Shown: in pieces, positions 1 through 9,324 of the stretch
How the letters are laid out: each line of letters starts with the position of its first letter
Numbering within the stretch: position 1 is the stretch's first letter
Assembly (NCBI GenBank): GCA_003024985.2
Contig: PXIH01S0000264.1
Strand: one strand, 5' to 3'
DNA length: 16,828 bases
DNA from: Euperipatoides rowelli
Taxonomy: Eukaryota; Onychophora; Udeonychophora; Euonychophora; Peripatopsidae
The notes under the pieces: model-generated
What the model was told of the DNA's origin: nothing
Databases searched by the model: none
What the model saw: the letters and a program-made list of their open reading frames with translations, nothing else
Translations under genes and position numbers: made by a program

Positions 1-310
1 AGGTGGTTAGATCAGTTGTGGGAGATTCCTCAGATTACATGTTGTCATTTTTTATCTTTTAAGTTTTATTATAGGTTTTCATGTATGTACCTTATATGTC
101 ACTCAAGCAAAGTGAAATTGAGAAACTATTATTTATTCCCTGTCATCTTGGGATACCTATCCTGAGACCCTTACTATCACTTACTCTTTAACTGTCAATA
201 AAAATCTTGTCCCCTACACTCTGTGGTATTGGGCCCACTGGAGTCAGTCAGCTACCCAGGCAGACTTCAGCCTTGACTAGGAGGTAGGAGGAATTTCACT
301 CCCTAACCCT
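1..310 (+). repeat. R module copy 1 (3' end of an upstream unit, cut by the window edge)
   Basis: This stretch is clearly related, at high but imperfect identity by eye, to 9601-9926; base 1 corresponds to base 9601. Shared landmarks include CAGATTACATGTTG (31-44), a GAGAAACT block, ACTGTCAATAAAAAT with an AATAAA poly(A) signal (197-202), GGGCCCACTGGAGTC (231-245), an AGCTACCCAGGCAG block, and CCCTAACCCT at 301-310. No open frame runs through it. It is best read as the 3' non-coding end of a repeated transcription unit lying upstream. Whether that unit is a retrotransposon or a host repeat cannot be decided here. Confidence 0.8.
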
Positions 311-1393
311 CACTTCCTGTTTGGTTTCCATATTGGATACTTCACAGCTTAGTAGCAGCTTAAACTTTTGGAAAAACCATTGGAAAGATCTTCAGTTGGT
401 TTGATTTTGAGTAGAGATTATTGGATATAAGACCTAAAAGGATACTTTGGTGCAGTTTGGTGGAGGAAAATTGGGAAATAGAGAAACTATGAGGCTGGTA
501 AGTGTTTAACATTGAAGGATAGGCCATTCTTATGTTTCTTTTATTTGTTGGTTTTTGTCATTTAAACTTGCTAAAACCTTGACATTTATATCCTAATTTT
601 TAGTGTACTTCCTTCCTATAATGGTTTAATCCTAAATATTAAATTATTTTTGATGTTTCAAAACAGTCCAATCTTAATTGAAAACTCCATGTTAAATTTT
701 GAAATGTGGATTTAACATGAAAATTTCATATGTAGGGGTCTGAAAGCATTTCCTATTGCTTCCTTGGCCTATTATTAATAATCTGTTGTAATAATTTGTA
801 AAAAAGATTGCAACCCAGTGTCATTTTAAGAAGATTTGTAACATTTAGGTGGAGGGTGCCATTTTGTTTTTTTAACAAAATTAGCTCAAAAACTGAAAAA
901 GAAGAGTGCTAACTGTAAAAGGTGGGGAGAGTGAATTTTATAAGTAATAGTTTCTTTAGAATAGTTCTTTTAATTGATGTAACAATTTTTAAAAGCAAAT
1001 TGCAGCTTGCATTTTGAGATGGGGGTTGCTAATCATTGAGAGCTATCCTATAACCGTACCTTTTGGTCTGTGAAACTAAAACCCACTGTAAAAAAGCTTT
1101 GAAATTGTGGATAAATCTTCTTGGGATAGAGGTGTACATGACCAAAAAATTTGAGCTCTAAAATCAAGAAAACCTGCGATCAGTAACGGTTTGAATTTGC
1201 CCTGCCCCAAAATCAATTTTAAGATTTTTGCAATTATTCCAAAACGCCTTGCTGGTTTTTGCTAAAATTTTACAGGAATAATAGTTTACTGGAACTCTAC
1301 CAACTACCAAAATTTCAAGTTCATAGGTGCTGTATTTTTGCAGAAAAACCCAAATTTGAGAAAGTCGAGTTTAATTCAAGTACTTCAATTCGA
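311..1393 (+). other. Gene-free 5' region before the first ORF1
   Basis: About 1.1 kb with no convincing open frame lies between the R module and the first ORF1 ATG. It is AT-rich with many short A and T runs. A good splice-donor match (CTG|GTAAGT, donor at 498-503) and an acceptor-like site (TGCTAAAATTTTACAG ending at 1275) would bracket a 5' intron of about 780 bp, but this is only motif-level support. It may be the 5' UTR or promoter region of the first retrotransposon. No similarity to the region upstream of the second ORF1 was seen. Confidence 0.4.
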
Positions 1394-1405
1394 ATGGCGG
1401 ATTCT

Positions 1406-1960
1406 GAGCCTAAAAAGATGGAGGTAACAACTGATGGGGTCCCGTATAACTCTCCTCAGCTGATAAAGGAGGTAAATCTGCCCCCCCCCCCTCAAACATC
1501 AATTTTTGGTAATGTTCATGTAGAATTCATAAAATTTGATGAAAACAATTTTCTAAAAGTGGCCAGCAAATGGGACAGTTCCTCGTCGGATGAGAGTGAC
1601 TCCCTAACATCTGAATTGGGAAATAATAATGACTGTGGGAAGGTGACTGTCCCACCTGATCTAACGAACGAGGAAAATAATGAGTCCGAGCCTAATAAAA
1701 TGGAAGGAATAACTGAGGGGGTCCCGGATGATTCCCCTCAGCTGATAAACGTGGTCAGTCTACCCGCCCCCACCCCAACACCAATTTTTGGAAACGTTCC
1801 TGTAGATTGGAGTGATGTTGGTAAGACAACAAAAGGGCCAATTTCTCATTGGACGAGAATGACTCCCTAACAGCATCTGAATTAGGGCATAAAAAGGACT
1901 GTGAAAAGGCAACTGTCCAAGCTGATCTAACAAATCAGGAAAATAATGGGGAAGAATCAA
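1406..1960 (+). repeat. Direct tandem duplication inside ORF1 N-terminus (unit about 265-282 bp)
   Basis: GAGCCTAAAAAGATGGAGG at 1406 recurs as GAGCCTAATAAAATGGAAGG at 1688 (offset 282), and GACTCCCTAACA at 1598 recurs at 1861 (offset 263). Block order is preserved: GAGCCTAA block, GGGGTCCCG, CCTCAGCTGATAAA, C-rich run, CAATTTTTGG, GACTCCCTAACA, GACTGTG, CTGATCTAAC. Spacer lengths differ and neither copy is intact. The second copy is where the reading frame first breaks. Confidence 0.8.
1481..1491 (+). repeat. 11-C mononucleotide run inside ORF1
   Basis: Eleven Cs code for a Pro run in the first ORF1 N-terminal copy. The matching place in the duplicate (about 1764-1778) is an interrupted C-rich stretch (CCCGCCCCCACCCC), so the pure run probably arose by slippage. 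Confidence 0.85.
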
Positions 1961-2126
1961 GCTCGACAACAGAAGATGAATCCCGGCGGGTCAAGGTACC
2001 CCTGGGTATAGGCCTGAGTATTTTGGTGACTCAATTAAAGAACTTTCTTCTCTTATTCAATACAGCACCTCGGAGGCTTCGGAGGAAGAGAAGCTTCCCA
2101 AGTCGCAGGTACTGGGAACAAGTCAG

Positions 2127-3380
2127 ATGCACTTTGAATACAAACAAATTATAAATAAAGAGTTCAAACCTTTAGAACCGTGTGTTTCTGAATTTCAATG
2201 GATGAAATTCACATTAGTTGACTCCGGTGGCGAAACCATTTTGTCATCGGACAACATTAGTGATTCCCCTCCGTGGGAGTCGTGGAAGAATTCTGGCGAA
2301 TCTCCTCACTTTTCTATTTTGAAATCAGTGAGGAAATTTACTCATAAAAGTAACCACACCTTTCTGCAAGCATATTCCAGGGCAACGGTGTGCTTTCCTT
2401 CCACAAAAGATGAAGCTTTTGATTTAGAGCAATTACCGGATAAACTATCACCAAAATCCATTATCCCTCAACCACTCACTACCACCCCTACAAAAAGGAT
2501 TGCTTCAAACTTTTTGATGGCCCTGCAGAACATAAACAACACTGCATGTAAAGAAGATTACAGGATGGTTCCTCTGGTGGATGCGCAACAATATCCGGTA
2601 ATTCCCAATCTCTTGGATCATGCTCCTCAACCTCACACTAGGATAGCGATTGCGGAGGACTACAAGAGAAGGGAAGTTGAGTCCATTGACATTGAAACAT
2701 ATTTGCAATCAACATTCTGGGTTGCCAGAATTTTTGGACTTACCTTTCATGACTATTTAACTGCTATGGGTAATCTGGTTGGAAAAGATATGATCGAAGC
2801 CTTTAATGGCGATGATCGTACACAAGTCGAGATTACTCTAAAAGACCCAGCGGCTATTAATCGAGTAATCGACCTGGGACTTGAGGTGGCAGGCACTTGG
2901 CTCAAGGTGTATCGCTTGGCCGAGAAGCCAATCTTGATTACCTTGACTAATGTGCAGGCTTGTATTCCGCACTCCTCAGTCTGCAGAGCCCTTCAAATAA
3001 TAGGGCACTCAACTCCAGCGGACTGCAAATACATTTTTGCCCCAACCCCTGACAAAGACTTGAAACACATCAAATCTTGCCGAAGGAGGATTTTTGTCAG
3101 AACTCAAAAAAATGTAGTGATTCCAGATATTATTAAGATAGAGTTTGATGGTCAAGGGTTTGATGCAAAAGTCCTCGCTGACCTCCCTACATGTTTTGCA
3201 TGCGGTAAATCGGGACATCTTAAAAGAAATTGCCGTAACAATACTGAAGACCAAACTGAAGCCAAAACTTATTCTGAGGTTATCAGTCCAGTAACTAATA
3301 GAGCTGAAGTGTGGGGGGGGGGGCTCCCCGCCAAAGGCATCGGGCCCTACCCCACCAAATCAAACCTTGTGGAAGGTTAA
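2127..3380 (+). pseudogene. ORF1 core, element 1: RRM-like region and CCHC zinc knuckle
   Basis: This is the longest intact piece of the first ORF1 (417 codons). Codons open upstream in the same frame to 1980, so the ATG at 2127 is probably not the true start. Residues about 190-350 carry the pattern typical of L1/Tx1-type ORF1 proteins: STFWVARIF, DDRTQVEITL, ITLTNVQACIP, a HIKSCRRRIFVR strand and a final IKIEFDGQGFDAKV strand, consistent with an RRM-like RNA-binding fold. A zinc knuckle follows at residues 356-369, CX2CX4HX4C (CFACGKSGHLKRNC), nt 3192-3233. The role known for the family is RNA binding and chaperoning of the element transcript in an RNP. The frame is lost at the 11-G run at 3313-3323, so the last about 20 residues before the stop at 3378-3380 are out of frame. 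Confidence 0.85.
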
Positions 3381-3560
3381 AGTACCTATAAATACAGCTA
3401 GCATTAATAGCTCTCTGTTAGCTGATATTGCTAGCCCAGAAACTAATAATGCGGAAGTAAGGGGAGGAACAGTGCCAAGGGTAACGGCTCCAATCCCACT
3501 AAATCAAATTTCCTTTAAGGTAAAGGTACCTTTCAACACAACAAGTAATAAAAGGCCTGA
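3284..3560 (+). repeat. Direct tandem duplication after the zinc knuckle (unit about 150 bp)
   Basis: The block CAGTCCAGTAACTAATAGAGCTGAAGT (protein SPVTNRAEV), a G run, ...CCACCAAATCAAACC... and AAGGTTAAAGTACCTATAAATACAGCTAGC recurs about 150 bp later as AGCCCAGAAACTAATAATGCGGAAGT, GGGGAGG, ACTAAATCAAATT and AAGGTAAAGGTACCTTTCAACAC. In protein terms NQTLWKVKVPINTAS pairs with NQISFKVKVPFNTTS. The alignment shows which frame is original on each side of the poly-G run. Confidence 0.75.
3313..3323 (+). repeat. 11-G mononucleotide run at an ORF1 frame break
   Basis: Eleven consecutive Gs follow the codons for NRAEV. Upstream the ORF1 frame is the knuckle frame; downstream the duplicated copy shows that the original frame is shifted by one. 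A gain or loss within this run explains the break. It may be true slippage in a dead element or a sequencing/assembly error. Confidence 0.85.
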
Positions 3561-4185
3561 AAGTAAAGTACTAAAAGAAAACCTACTTACATATATCCAC
3601 CTATCAAGGCTACTGATCCCGCTGTTAAATCTTTGGGAATGAGTAAACAACATAGTCAATAAATTCCTGTATTAAATGAATCTGGTGTCACTCCCACTAC
3701 TTCTTCTGCCTCAAATATCCCAGTGAGAAGAAGACTTGTCCCTCAACCAATAGTGTGAGCTAAGAGTGACACTAAGATTCTAACTCCAGTGAGTAAGGAA
3801 AAATCAAAAAGCAAAAGTCCAGATAATTTTTTTGAGGTGGCTTCTACTTTTAGGGAAGCGCAGGGGTACAAAGACCTAAAGGGTGACTACCCTGAGACTC
3901 TTTTGCTTAAACTAGATGTGGAAAGTGCAATACAGTCAGTCAATGAACATTGCTCTTACTTTGAATCTAATTCAAGATTTGACAAGATAAAAGAGTTCAT
4001 TGCAGATGCGGCTGAAGCACAGCACAAAAGAGACAAAGTTCTCAAAGGTAATGCACCAAAGAAAAGGGATGCTCCATCTCATGTCAGACGAGTCTTCTTC
4101 AAATTCATCTCAGATTGTAATGTTAAGAAACAAGAACAGATTTACAGGAAAAAGCAGCAAAAAAGTTTTTAGGGTTCCTAAATAA
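3324..4185 (+). pseudogene. ORF1 C-terminal part, element 1 (post-knuckle region, several lesions)
   Basis: Past the poly-G run the ORF1 frame continues as ...GPTPPNQTLWKVKVPINTAS, open to 3642. At about 3590 it shifts back to the first frame (IKATDPAVKSLG), which carries stops at 3660-3662 and 3759-3761, then is open to 4172. A last shift near 4080 leads to a Ser-rich and Lys-rich tail (MSDESSSNSS...) ending at TAA 4183-4185. The stretch about 3880-4025 (KGDYPETLLLKLDVES ... DKIKEFIADAAEAQ) matches 11970-12115 of the second element (KGEFPSNLLLDVDIGK ... DDLKDFLADADELQ), so this is a conserved C-terminal segment beyond the knuckle, probably helical. No named domain is recognised. A Ser-rich then basic tail is shared by both copies. 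Confidence 0.6.
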
Positions 4186-4274
4186 GTTGTTAACATTTTA
4201 AGAAACTTTAGTCAGTTCGTGCATAAGGCACCCACTTCTAGAGATAACCCCAACCTACTACAAACAACCCAACC
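4186..4274 (+). other. ORF1-ORF2 spacer, element 1
   Basis: There are 89 bp between the ORF1 stop and the ORF2 ATG, with stops in all forward frames. The ORF2 start context is ACAACCCAACCATGG, with A-rich and C-rich sequence upstream. No homologous spacer follows the second ORF1. Confidence 0.7.
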
Positions 4275-5367
4275 ATGGACATCAAACTAATCATAATAAA
4301 TATTTCTGGAGCTGCCTCGTTAAACAGGCAGTGTGGTCTTATTATTGAACTTAACTCTCTTGAGTGCGACATTGCCTTTTTACAAGAGGTAAAAACAGCT
4401 AAATTTTTACTAAACTCAAATAACTGGTCTTGCCACTTGTCTACAACGGGAGCTAATGCGCATTGGGGCACAGTGGTTCTTTTTAATAAAAAGAAAATAT
4501 CAGCCCCTCCATTGCTTCATCATCACCAGAATAATGCTGATGGTAATGTAATGGCCATAACAGTTGAAATTAATAATATTAAAACTACATTGGTTTCAAT
4601 ATATTTACCTACTAAACCGAAATTGTTGAGAATAGCTCTATTGTTAAAACTTGTCAACATCCTTGAAACGATTGAGTCTCAGGCCATAATTCTTGCTGGG
4701 GACTTCAATCTGGAAACTAGTGCTGATTTAGACACAATGTTGAACGGTGCTCTATCTGCTAAGAACTTAGTAAACCTCTGGCAATATCATAGAGGTCAAC
4801 CTCCTTGCTATACCTTTAAGCACAGTTTGAACACCCTTGACAAAGTTTATGCAACATTTAGTTCCTGGCCTGATTGGAAGCAACAAGATTAATTTAATTG
4901 ACTGGGCTTTTACAGATCATCGTGTTTTGGTGTCGGAAGTGGTCGTTGGGGAGACCTCCAATAAACCAGACAAATTATTTTGGAAATTTCCCACATGGAT
5001 ATTAAATGATAGAGAGGCNACTGAGAGGATTGCTGACCTCATTAAAAACTTTCTTGATAATGAGAAAACTTCTCCATTTGAGAAATGGGAGAAACTCAAA
5101 CAATTAATTCCCGACATAACCAAAAATATGGTTTGTCAATTTCATCTCCATACTAATAAAACAAAAAGGAATTTATCCACAATGGAAAAAAGTGATTTTT
5201 TGGAGAATCCTAGGCGGCTAGTAGAGTTGGAGCTTAAAAGTTTCACAGAACTACCAAAAAAGCCCAGCAGTTCTGAGTTTACCCATAGCTTTGCACGAGG
5301 CCATGCCTTAAATAAACTTGACAAGCCCATCTGGAACCAGATAAAAAATATAAAGAAGAAAAAATAA
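4275..5367 (+). pseudogene. ORF2 part 1, element 1: APE-type endonuclease domain
   Basis: The start is ATG 4275 (MDIKLIIINISG). Residues of the exonuclease-endonuclease-phosphatase fold are visible in order: N9 in the first strand (INISG), E38 in AFLQEVKT, D143 and N145 in AGDFNLE (Asp codon at 4701), and a terminal TDH motif (4912-4920) equivalent to the SDH of APE-type LINE endonucleases. In the family this domain nicks target DNA to prime reverse transcription. The frame breaks at about 4880-4895, between DKVYATFSSWPDW and the LIDWAFTDH strand; the rest is open in the next frame to 5367. Codons for all main catalytic residues remain, split over two frames. The downstream linker (about 4925-5367) is charged and has no motif. 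Position 5019 is an unresolved base. Confidence 0.88.
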
Positions 5368-6125
5368 CTCAAGTCATCAAAACGATTAAAATCAAGAATG
5401 TTGAATACAGAACTGAAAGAGAAATATGAGCCACTAATATTCAGGAATGTTTGTCCCTTGAAAAGCTAAATAAAATCAAACCACAAGAGGATGCTTTCAT
5501 CTCCACTCCACCCACTATAGAAGAACTGAAGGACATAATCCAAAACTTAAGAAACGGAGTTGCTCCAGGTCTGGATGGTCTCCCCAATGAATTTTACAAA
5601 ACCTTTTTGCCTGCAATCATAAATACTCTACATCAGGTAATTGTTGACATTTTCACTTTAGGTCAGCTCCCCTTGTCCTTCAGGCGAGCGTACACCATCT
5701 TGATCCCTAAAAAAGGGGATCTTTCATCTTTTGATTCCTGGCATCTGATAACAATGTTGAATGGCGACTATAAGCTTTTCTCCAGAAATATGGCTGACCG
5801 TCTGTCCATCATTGACAATGGAGTGGTGTCAGCTGAGCAGGCATACTCCATCAAAGGTAGGTGTATGCTTGCAAATCTGGCGGCCACCAGGGATATCATC
5901 TGGTATTCTAATAAATATAATAAACCGCTCATCGTTGCCTCACTAGATCAGGCAAAGGGTTTTGATGCTGTTGCTCACCGGTTCCTCAATTCCATTTGGA
6001 AGAAACTTGGCTTTAGTGAGAAGAGTCAACAAATCATCGGGTTGCTATATCAAGACTCTATGACACACTTTGCCATTAATGGATCTCTTACTCCTTGTGT
6101 TCCACTGCAAAGAGGAGTTAAATAG
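5368..6125 (+). pseudogene. ORF2 part 2, element 1: reverse transcriptase, N-terminal half
   Basis: A shift at an A-rich stretch near 5350-5360 restores the ORF2 frame, which then has a TGA at 5427-5429 (EREI*ATNIQE, probably a former Trp codon) and is open from 5430 to TAG 6123-6125. RT landmarks: GVAPGLDGLPNEFYK (fingers), ILIPKKGD, LNGDYKLFSRNMADRL, QAYSIKGR, and motif A DQAKGFDAV with its catalytic Asp at 5946-5948. The usual R-P-I of the strand before LLN reads H-L-I here (codons CAT and CTG at 5742-5747), which suggests loss of conserved Arg and Pro. The TAG sits where the family has Gln in the RGVRQGDPLS motif. Confidence 0.9.
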
Positions 6126-7571
6126 GGAGACCTGGCATCTGGTGTCATTTACTCTTTTTTCCTGGAACCCTTGTTAAGGATGATCAAGGACAAGATGGCG
6201 GCTGAATCTTTCCACATTGGTAATGTGGGAATTCCAATTTCAATTTATGCAGACGACGTGACATATCTGACATCGCCTGAGAGTTTAAATTCGGCAATTC
6301 AAATCTTTGAGGCCTTTTGTTCATTTTCAGGGGCCTTTTTAAATATCGACAAGACTCAAGTCTTCACCAACAAAATCTCAGTTCAGACTCTTTGCTCACC
6401 TCTGCTCAACAACCATAATGTCGACATTGACAAATTCAAATCACTTGGGATCAATTTTGGAACCACCAAGACTGATCGCGTGAACTACTCTGAGCTAATT
6501 GCTAAGCTTAAGATCGAGTCGTTAGTGTTGAGGGGCATCCTTAAACATGTGTCTTTCAAGATAAGGGCTGACATTTTAAAAACTATGATTATGTCCAAAA
6601 TCACCTTCTTGTTACACACTATCTCTCCTACAAAGGCTGAGATCAAGATGTTAAACCAGATAATGATTGATGCCTTCTGGGGTGGTAAAAGGAGACACTG
6701 GGTAGCCAAAGAAACTCTGGTACTCTCCTTGTCCCTTGGAGGTGTTGGTTTTCCAGATATCAACACTCAGCTGATGACATGTTGTATTGCAAAACTTCAT
6801 CGCCTTTGCATTACTGATACTCCCACACTAGACTCCCAAGTTTTCAAAGCCATACTCAAGTATTCCGGATCAGCGCATCTGGGAACTGAACAGCTTTTTG
6901 CAACCGCCAGAAGCTTCCCTGTTGGTGCCTTTCCAAAAGAATATAAGGAGCTATGGTCCACATTAGACCTCATTGGGTTCTTACCTCCAGACAAACATAT
7001 TGGCGATCTGATGGTGCAACCGGTCTATCACAATAGACTGCTTAATAATCGGTTAATTCAATTCTCCAATTGGAGCTCTCGATATAATGGGTTTACAGTT
7101 GCAGAGAGCCTTACTGCTTTCTGTCAACTAAAAGATGCCCAACTTTTTGCATTGCAAATTTTCAACCTACTTGGAACCCAATACTCCTATCAAGAAATAA
7201 TCAATGCCTATGGAACTCCAATTGAATACAATACTAATGGGATTCCAGTACTAATTTCCCAAGCCAAACCCACTAAGTTTGATAAGCCTAAAGAACTTAT
7301 ATCTTATAGTTCGGCCCAGATCTATGCCAGTTTAATGAAAATCAATAAACCACTTAATGCTCTACCTGTCCAGGTGTGCTTTGGACCAAACTGCCCATCC
7401 TGGGATGCACTCTGGGGTGATTGGATACCTGGCAGGTGGTTGGATGTGGGGTGGAGGGCCTGTCATGACAGACTTAATACTCCTAAGAGAAATTTTAAAA
7501 TGGGCTTTGCCCCTAGTGATTCCTGTCCAATATGCAAGACAAAAACCCCCTCAAATACTCATATTTTTTAG
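6126..7571 (+). pseudogene. ORF2 part 3, element 1: RT palm/thumb and C-terminal Cys/His motif
   Basis: It continues in the same frame right after the TAG at 6123 (GDLASGVIYSFFLEPLL). Motif C is YADD at 6246-6257 (IYADDVTYL), followed by NIDKTQV and the FKSLGINFG motif, then a long C-terminal region of moderate conservation. Near the end, a Trp-rich stretch (WDALWGDW, GWRACHDRLNTPKRNFKMG) precedes CPIC and a C-x2-C-x8-H-x4-C pattern (Cys codons at 7524, 7533 and 7575; His at 7560). This layout is typical of L1/Tx1 ORF2 C-termini, where the Cys/His motif is thought to bind nucleic acid. A TAG at 7569-7571 lies between the His and the last Cys. The 6171 ATG is an accident of the upstream stop, not a real start. 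Confidence 0.9.
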
Positions 7572-7821
7572 AACTGTCTGTATTCTGGGGCGCTTTGGAA
7601 GGATACTTGCCAAATTTAAGCGAAAGAACATAAGGAACCCTAACTACCATAGAAACAAGAAGATTAAGGCAGCCACAATGGCTACCTATTTGCTGTTTAC
7701 TTACGTCTGTTATAGAGTTTTCACTGCTGCAGCGGACGACAATCTAAAAAAAGCAAGCCGACCTGAGCTCTGGATGCGTGCCAGCTTCATCTACTATCTG
7801 AAGACTATTGCAGCCATATAA
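7572..7821 (+). pseudogene. ORF2 C-terminal tail, element 1
   Basis: After the TAG, the ORF2 frame gives NCLYSGALWKDTCQI and a stop by 7620. Codons in the next frame continue as a basic, LINE-like tail (FKRKNIRNPNYHRNKK ... ELWMRASFIYYLKTIAAI) to TAA 7819-7821, so a frameshift lies at about 7600-7618. ORF2 including this tail spans about 1,180 codons, a normal length for L1/Tx1 ORF2. The assignment rests on position, continuity and composition, not on a recognised motif. Confidence 0.6.
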
Positions 7822-8690
7822 CAAAGTATTCCTAGTCCTTTGGAGGGAAGATTTTTCAAGTGTGAGGCAAAACCATACAAAGAACACTTGAAACCAACTT
7901 ATAATTCCTTAAAGTTGAAGACTGTTGCTTTTACTTCATTGAACTTGGTGACTGGTGATTGCTTTGAACTTGTTAGCTGCCTTTTAAAACAAACAGTATG
8001 TAAACAATAGAAATAAATCACTTATTAATTCCCAGGCATATTTTGAAGTACCGATTCCAATGTAGTTCAGGACCTAAGAACTATTTCTGGGAAAACAGCA
8101 CTTGTCTTTGATCATTTCAATTCCCTTCCTCCTTCCCCCTTTGTTTTTTTTTTTTTTTATTTTTTTATTTGCTATGTGAAACTACCTTCTTTTCACCTAC
8201 CTTTTCCATGTGTGTCCCTCCTTGTGTTGTTTCTCCTTGCAGGTGCCTTTCCTGAAAAATAAAGGTATAATTGTTAGAAAGTTACTTTGCTAACTGTAAA
8301 AAGTCTACGTTAACTACGTCTTACCTATCTGGGACCAGTGACAAAACCCTTTTGGCACAATGGTATTGGGATAGTTGAAGAGCCTGAGGGGTTGTTTGGT
8401 GGCTTGCTGGTCCTTTAAATAACCTCCTGTCTTCACCTCTCGAGGTCCTTTCTTGTCGGTCTCTTCTGGAAAGAGGTGTGCAACAGTAAGAGCTCGGTGG
8501 TGAGGGTCTAAAATCAAAATTTTTAATAGTGGTTAAAAAAACAAAAATAAATACTTGTCTGCAAGGGCTACTGACACTGCCTAAACCCCAAATGGTGTAA
8601 GGTGTTTCGGTGTGTAAGTATTAATGGTGGCAAGGGTCTGTGTAGTGTGTGTCCTAACCCTAACCTGAACCCTTTGTGTTGGTATGTTTA
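7822..8690 (+). other. 3' non-coding region of element 1, with diverged 3' module
   Basis: No gene is seen. A 15-T run (8144-8158) and more T-rich sequence lead into a pyrimidine-rich stretch ending in CTCCTTGCAG (AG at 8241-8242), then AGGTGCCTTTCCTGAAAAATAAAGG, which resembles AGGTGCTTTGGCTTAAAAAGG near 14321. An AATAAA lies at 8546-8551, AAGGGCTACTGACACTG follows (compare AAGGGCCCACTGGAGTC in R copies), and the tail CCTAACCCTAACC is at 8653-8665. The sequence after the tail (CCCTTTGTGTTGG ... CTAATGGCAATAC) resembles 15209-15242. This is read as a diverged copy of the module seen at 9325-9926 and 14232-15250. Confidence 0.5.
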
Positions 8691-9324
8691 CTAATGGCAA
8701 TACTCCCACTTTTTAGATCAGGTGGCGAATAGTGTTTTCTGTGGAGTCAGTGATGCTTGGTTGCTGAGTCCTCGGAAAATAACGCCATTTGGACTGGGCA
8801 GCCCCAATCTCGANGCTTTTCTCGTTGCGGCTGTCGCAGGATGGCTAACCACCCGACTCGTGATGAGGGTAGGGAATGGAACAAAACAGGCTTTGAAAGA
8901 GGGGTTTGGAGTTTCCATGGTTGTTCTGCCTCTAATCTTCTATCAAGTCTGATGGGAGTTATGCAGGATCTTGCTTTGAAAGGTATGTGGATGCTGAATT
9001 CTGAGAGTGGCATGTAGGTACGCCTATTGTAGGCTGCCCCCCCCCCCCTAATGTACGGGGGATTGAACTAATAGGAGGGTGGTGCTGTCTCTCCTGGTCA
9101 TGCCCAGGGAAATCTCTGGAGTATGATTGGTAAGAAGGCCCTGGGATTAATTCTTTTACCTGGAGTGTTTGGAAGATGATTCTGGGTCAGAAGCAGGACT
9201 GATTGTGTCAGGGCTTGTCTATTTTCAGCATGGCTTAGAAAGTTAGTGTTAATTGAATAGGAAAAGAAGAATACTGTTGTTCGTAAGAGTAATGTGAGTT
9301 AGGTGTTGCCCTTGGCGTGCTTTG
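8691..9324. other. Region between two 3' modules; possible first exon inside
   Basis: No firm gene is present. GC content is locally higher at 8720-9020 and both strands have short open frames there. The best-looking one starts at ATG 8841 in a favourable context (CGCAGGATGG; MANHPTRDEGREW) and runs to a splice-donor match AAAG|GTATGT at 8983. The donor phase joins in frame to the open frame GVPSDGLNPSW that starts after the acceptor-like CTCTCAG at 9405-9411. No homology is recognised, so this is only a candidate short exon. A 12-C run lies at 9037-9048, and 8813 is an unresolved base. Confidence 0.3.
9037..9048 (+). repeat. 12-C mononucleotide run
   Basis: Twelve consecutive Cs in non-coding sequence. 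This is the third pure G/C run of 11 or more in the window, which is unusual in AT-rich DNA. Confidence 0.85.

Larger units (their letters stand above)
1394..2154 (+). pseudogene. ORF1 N-terminal part, element 1 (frame-broken, internally duplicated)
   Basis: The start is placed at ATG 1394 (protein begins MADSEPKKME); an upstream extension to 1259 would need a TTG start and has no support. The frame stays open to a stop at 1868-1870, but the matching sequence continues in another frame from about 1850 (DENDSLTASELG) to 2154, and after about 1980 a third frame reads sensibly into the ORF1 core at 2127. So there are two frame breaks, near 1850 and 1980. The region is acidic and Ser/Thr/Pro-rich with no known domain and looks disordered. 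It contains a direct duplication: SEPKKME...GVPYNSPQLI is repeated as SEPNKME...GVPDDSPQLI, and SDSLTSELG as NDSLTASELG. Low-complexity N-termini are common in LINE ORF1 proteins. Confidence 0.65.
311..8690 (+). mobile_element. Degenerate non-LTR retrotransposon, L1/Tx1-like, element 1
   Basis: Two consecutive reading frames on one strand, an RRM-like/CCHC ORF1 and an APE endonuclease plus reverse transcriptase ORF2, define an autonomous LINE. The Cys/His motif after the RT, the RT spelling (APGLDGLP, DQAKGFD, YADD) and the ORF1 type point to the L1/Tx1 branch rather than to RTE, CR1 or R2 elements. Ends are not defined by target-site duplications. The left limit is set after the CCCTAA tail of the upstream R module, and the right limit after the CCTAACCCTAACC stretch at 8653-8665. 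The element is dead: both ORFs have several frame breaks and ORF2 has stops at 5427, 6123 and 7569. Clade assignment is from memory of motifs; a phylogeny of the RT would settle it. Confidence 0.85.

Noticed and set aside
3009-3254. Minus-strand open frame opposite the zinc knuckle
   Set aside because: It is a shadow of the ORF1 core, which has the clear CCHC motif.
6485-6994. Minus-strand open frames within ORF2
   Set aside because: They are shadows of the strongly supported RT frame on the + strand.
8144-8158. 15-T run as a minus-strand poly(A) tail of a reverse-oriented insertion
   Set aside because: It lies in a broader T-rich stretch, and no retroposon body or target-site duplication could be found next to it.
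8314-8517. Minus-strand open frame of 67 codons in the element 1 3' region
   Set aside because: It has no protein-like features or homology and overlaps a non-coding 3' module.
8653-8665. True telomere or interstitial telomeric array
   Set aside because: Only about two CCCTAA-like units are present at each site and they sit at the same place in a repeated module, so they are a tail or target remnant rather than a telomeric tract.
8722-9017. Four overlapping open frames on both strands near 8720-9017
   Set aside because: Several frames being open together in a GC-richer patch suggests chance. Only the ATG 8841 frame was kept, at low confidence, because of its start context and donor site.
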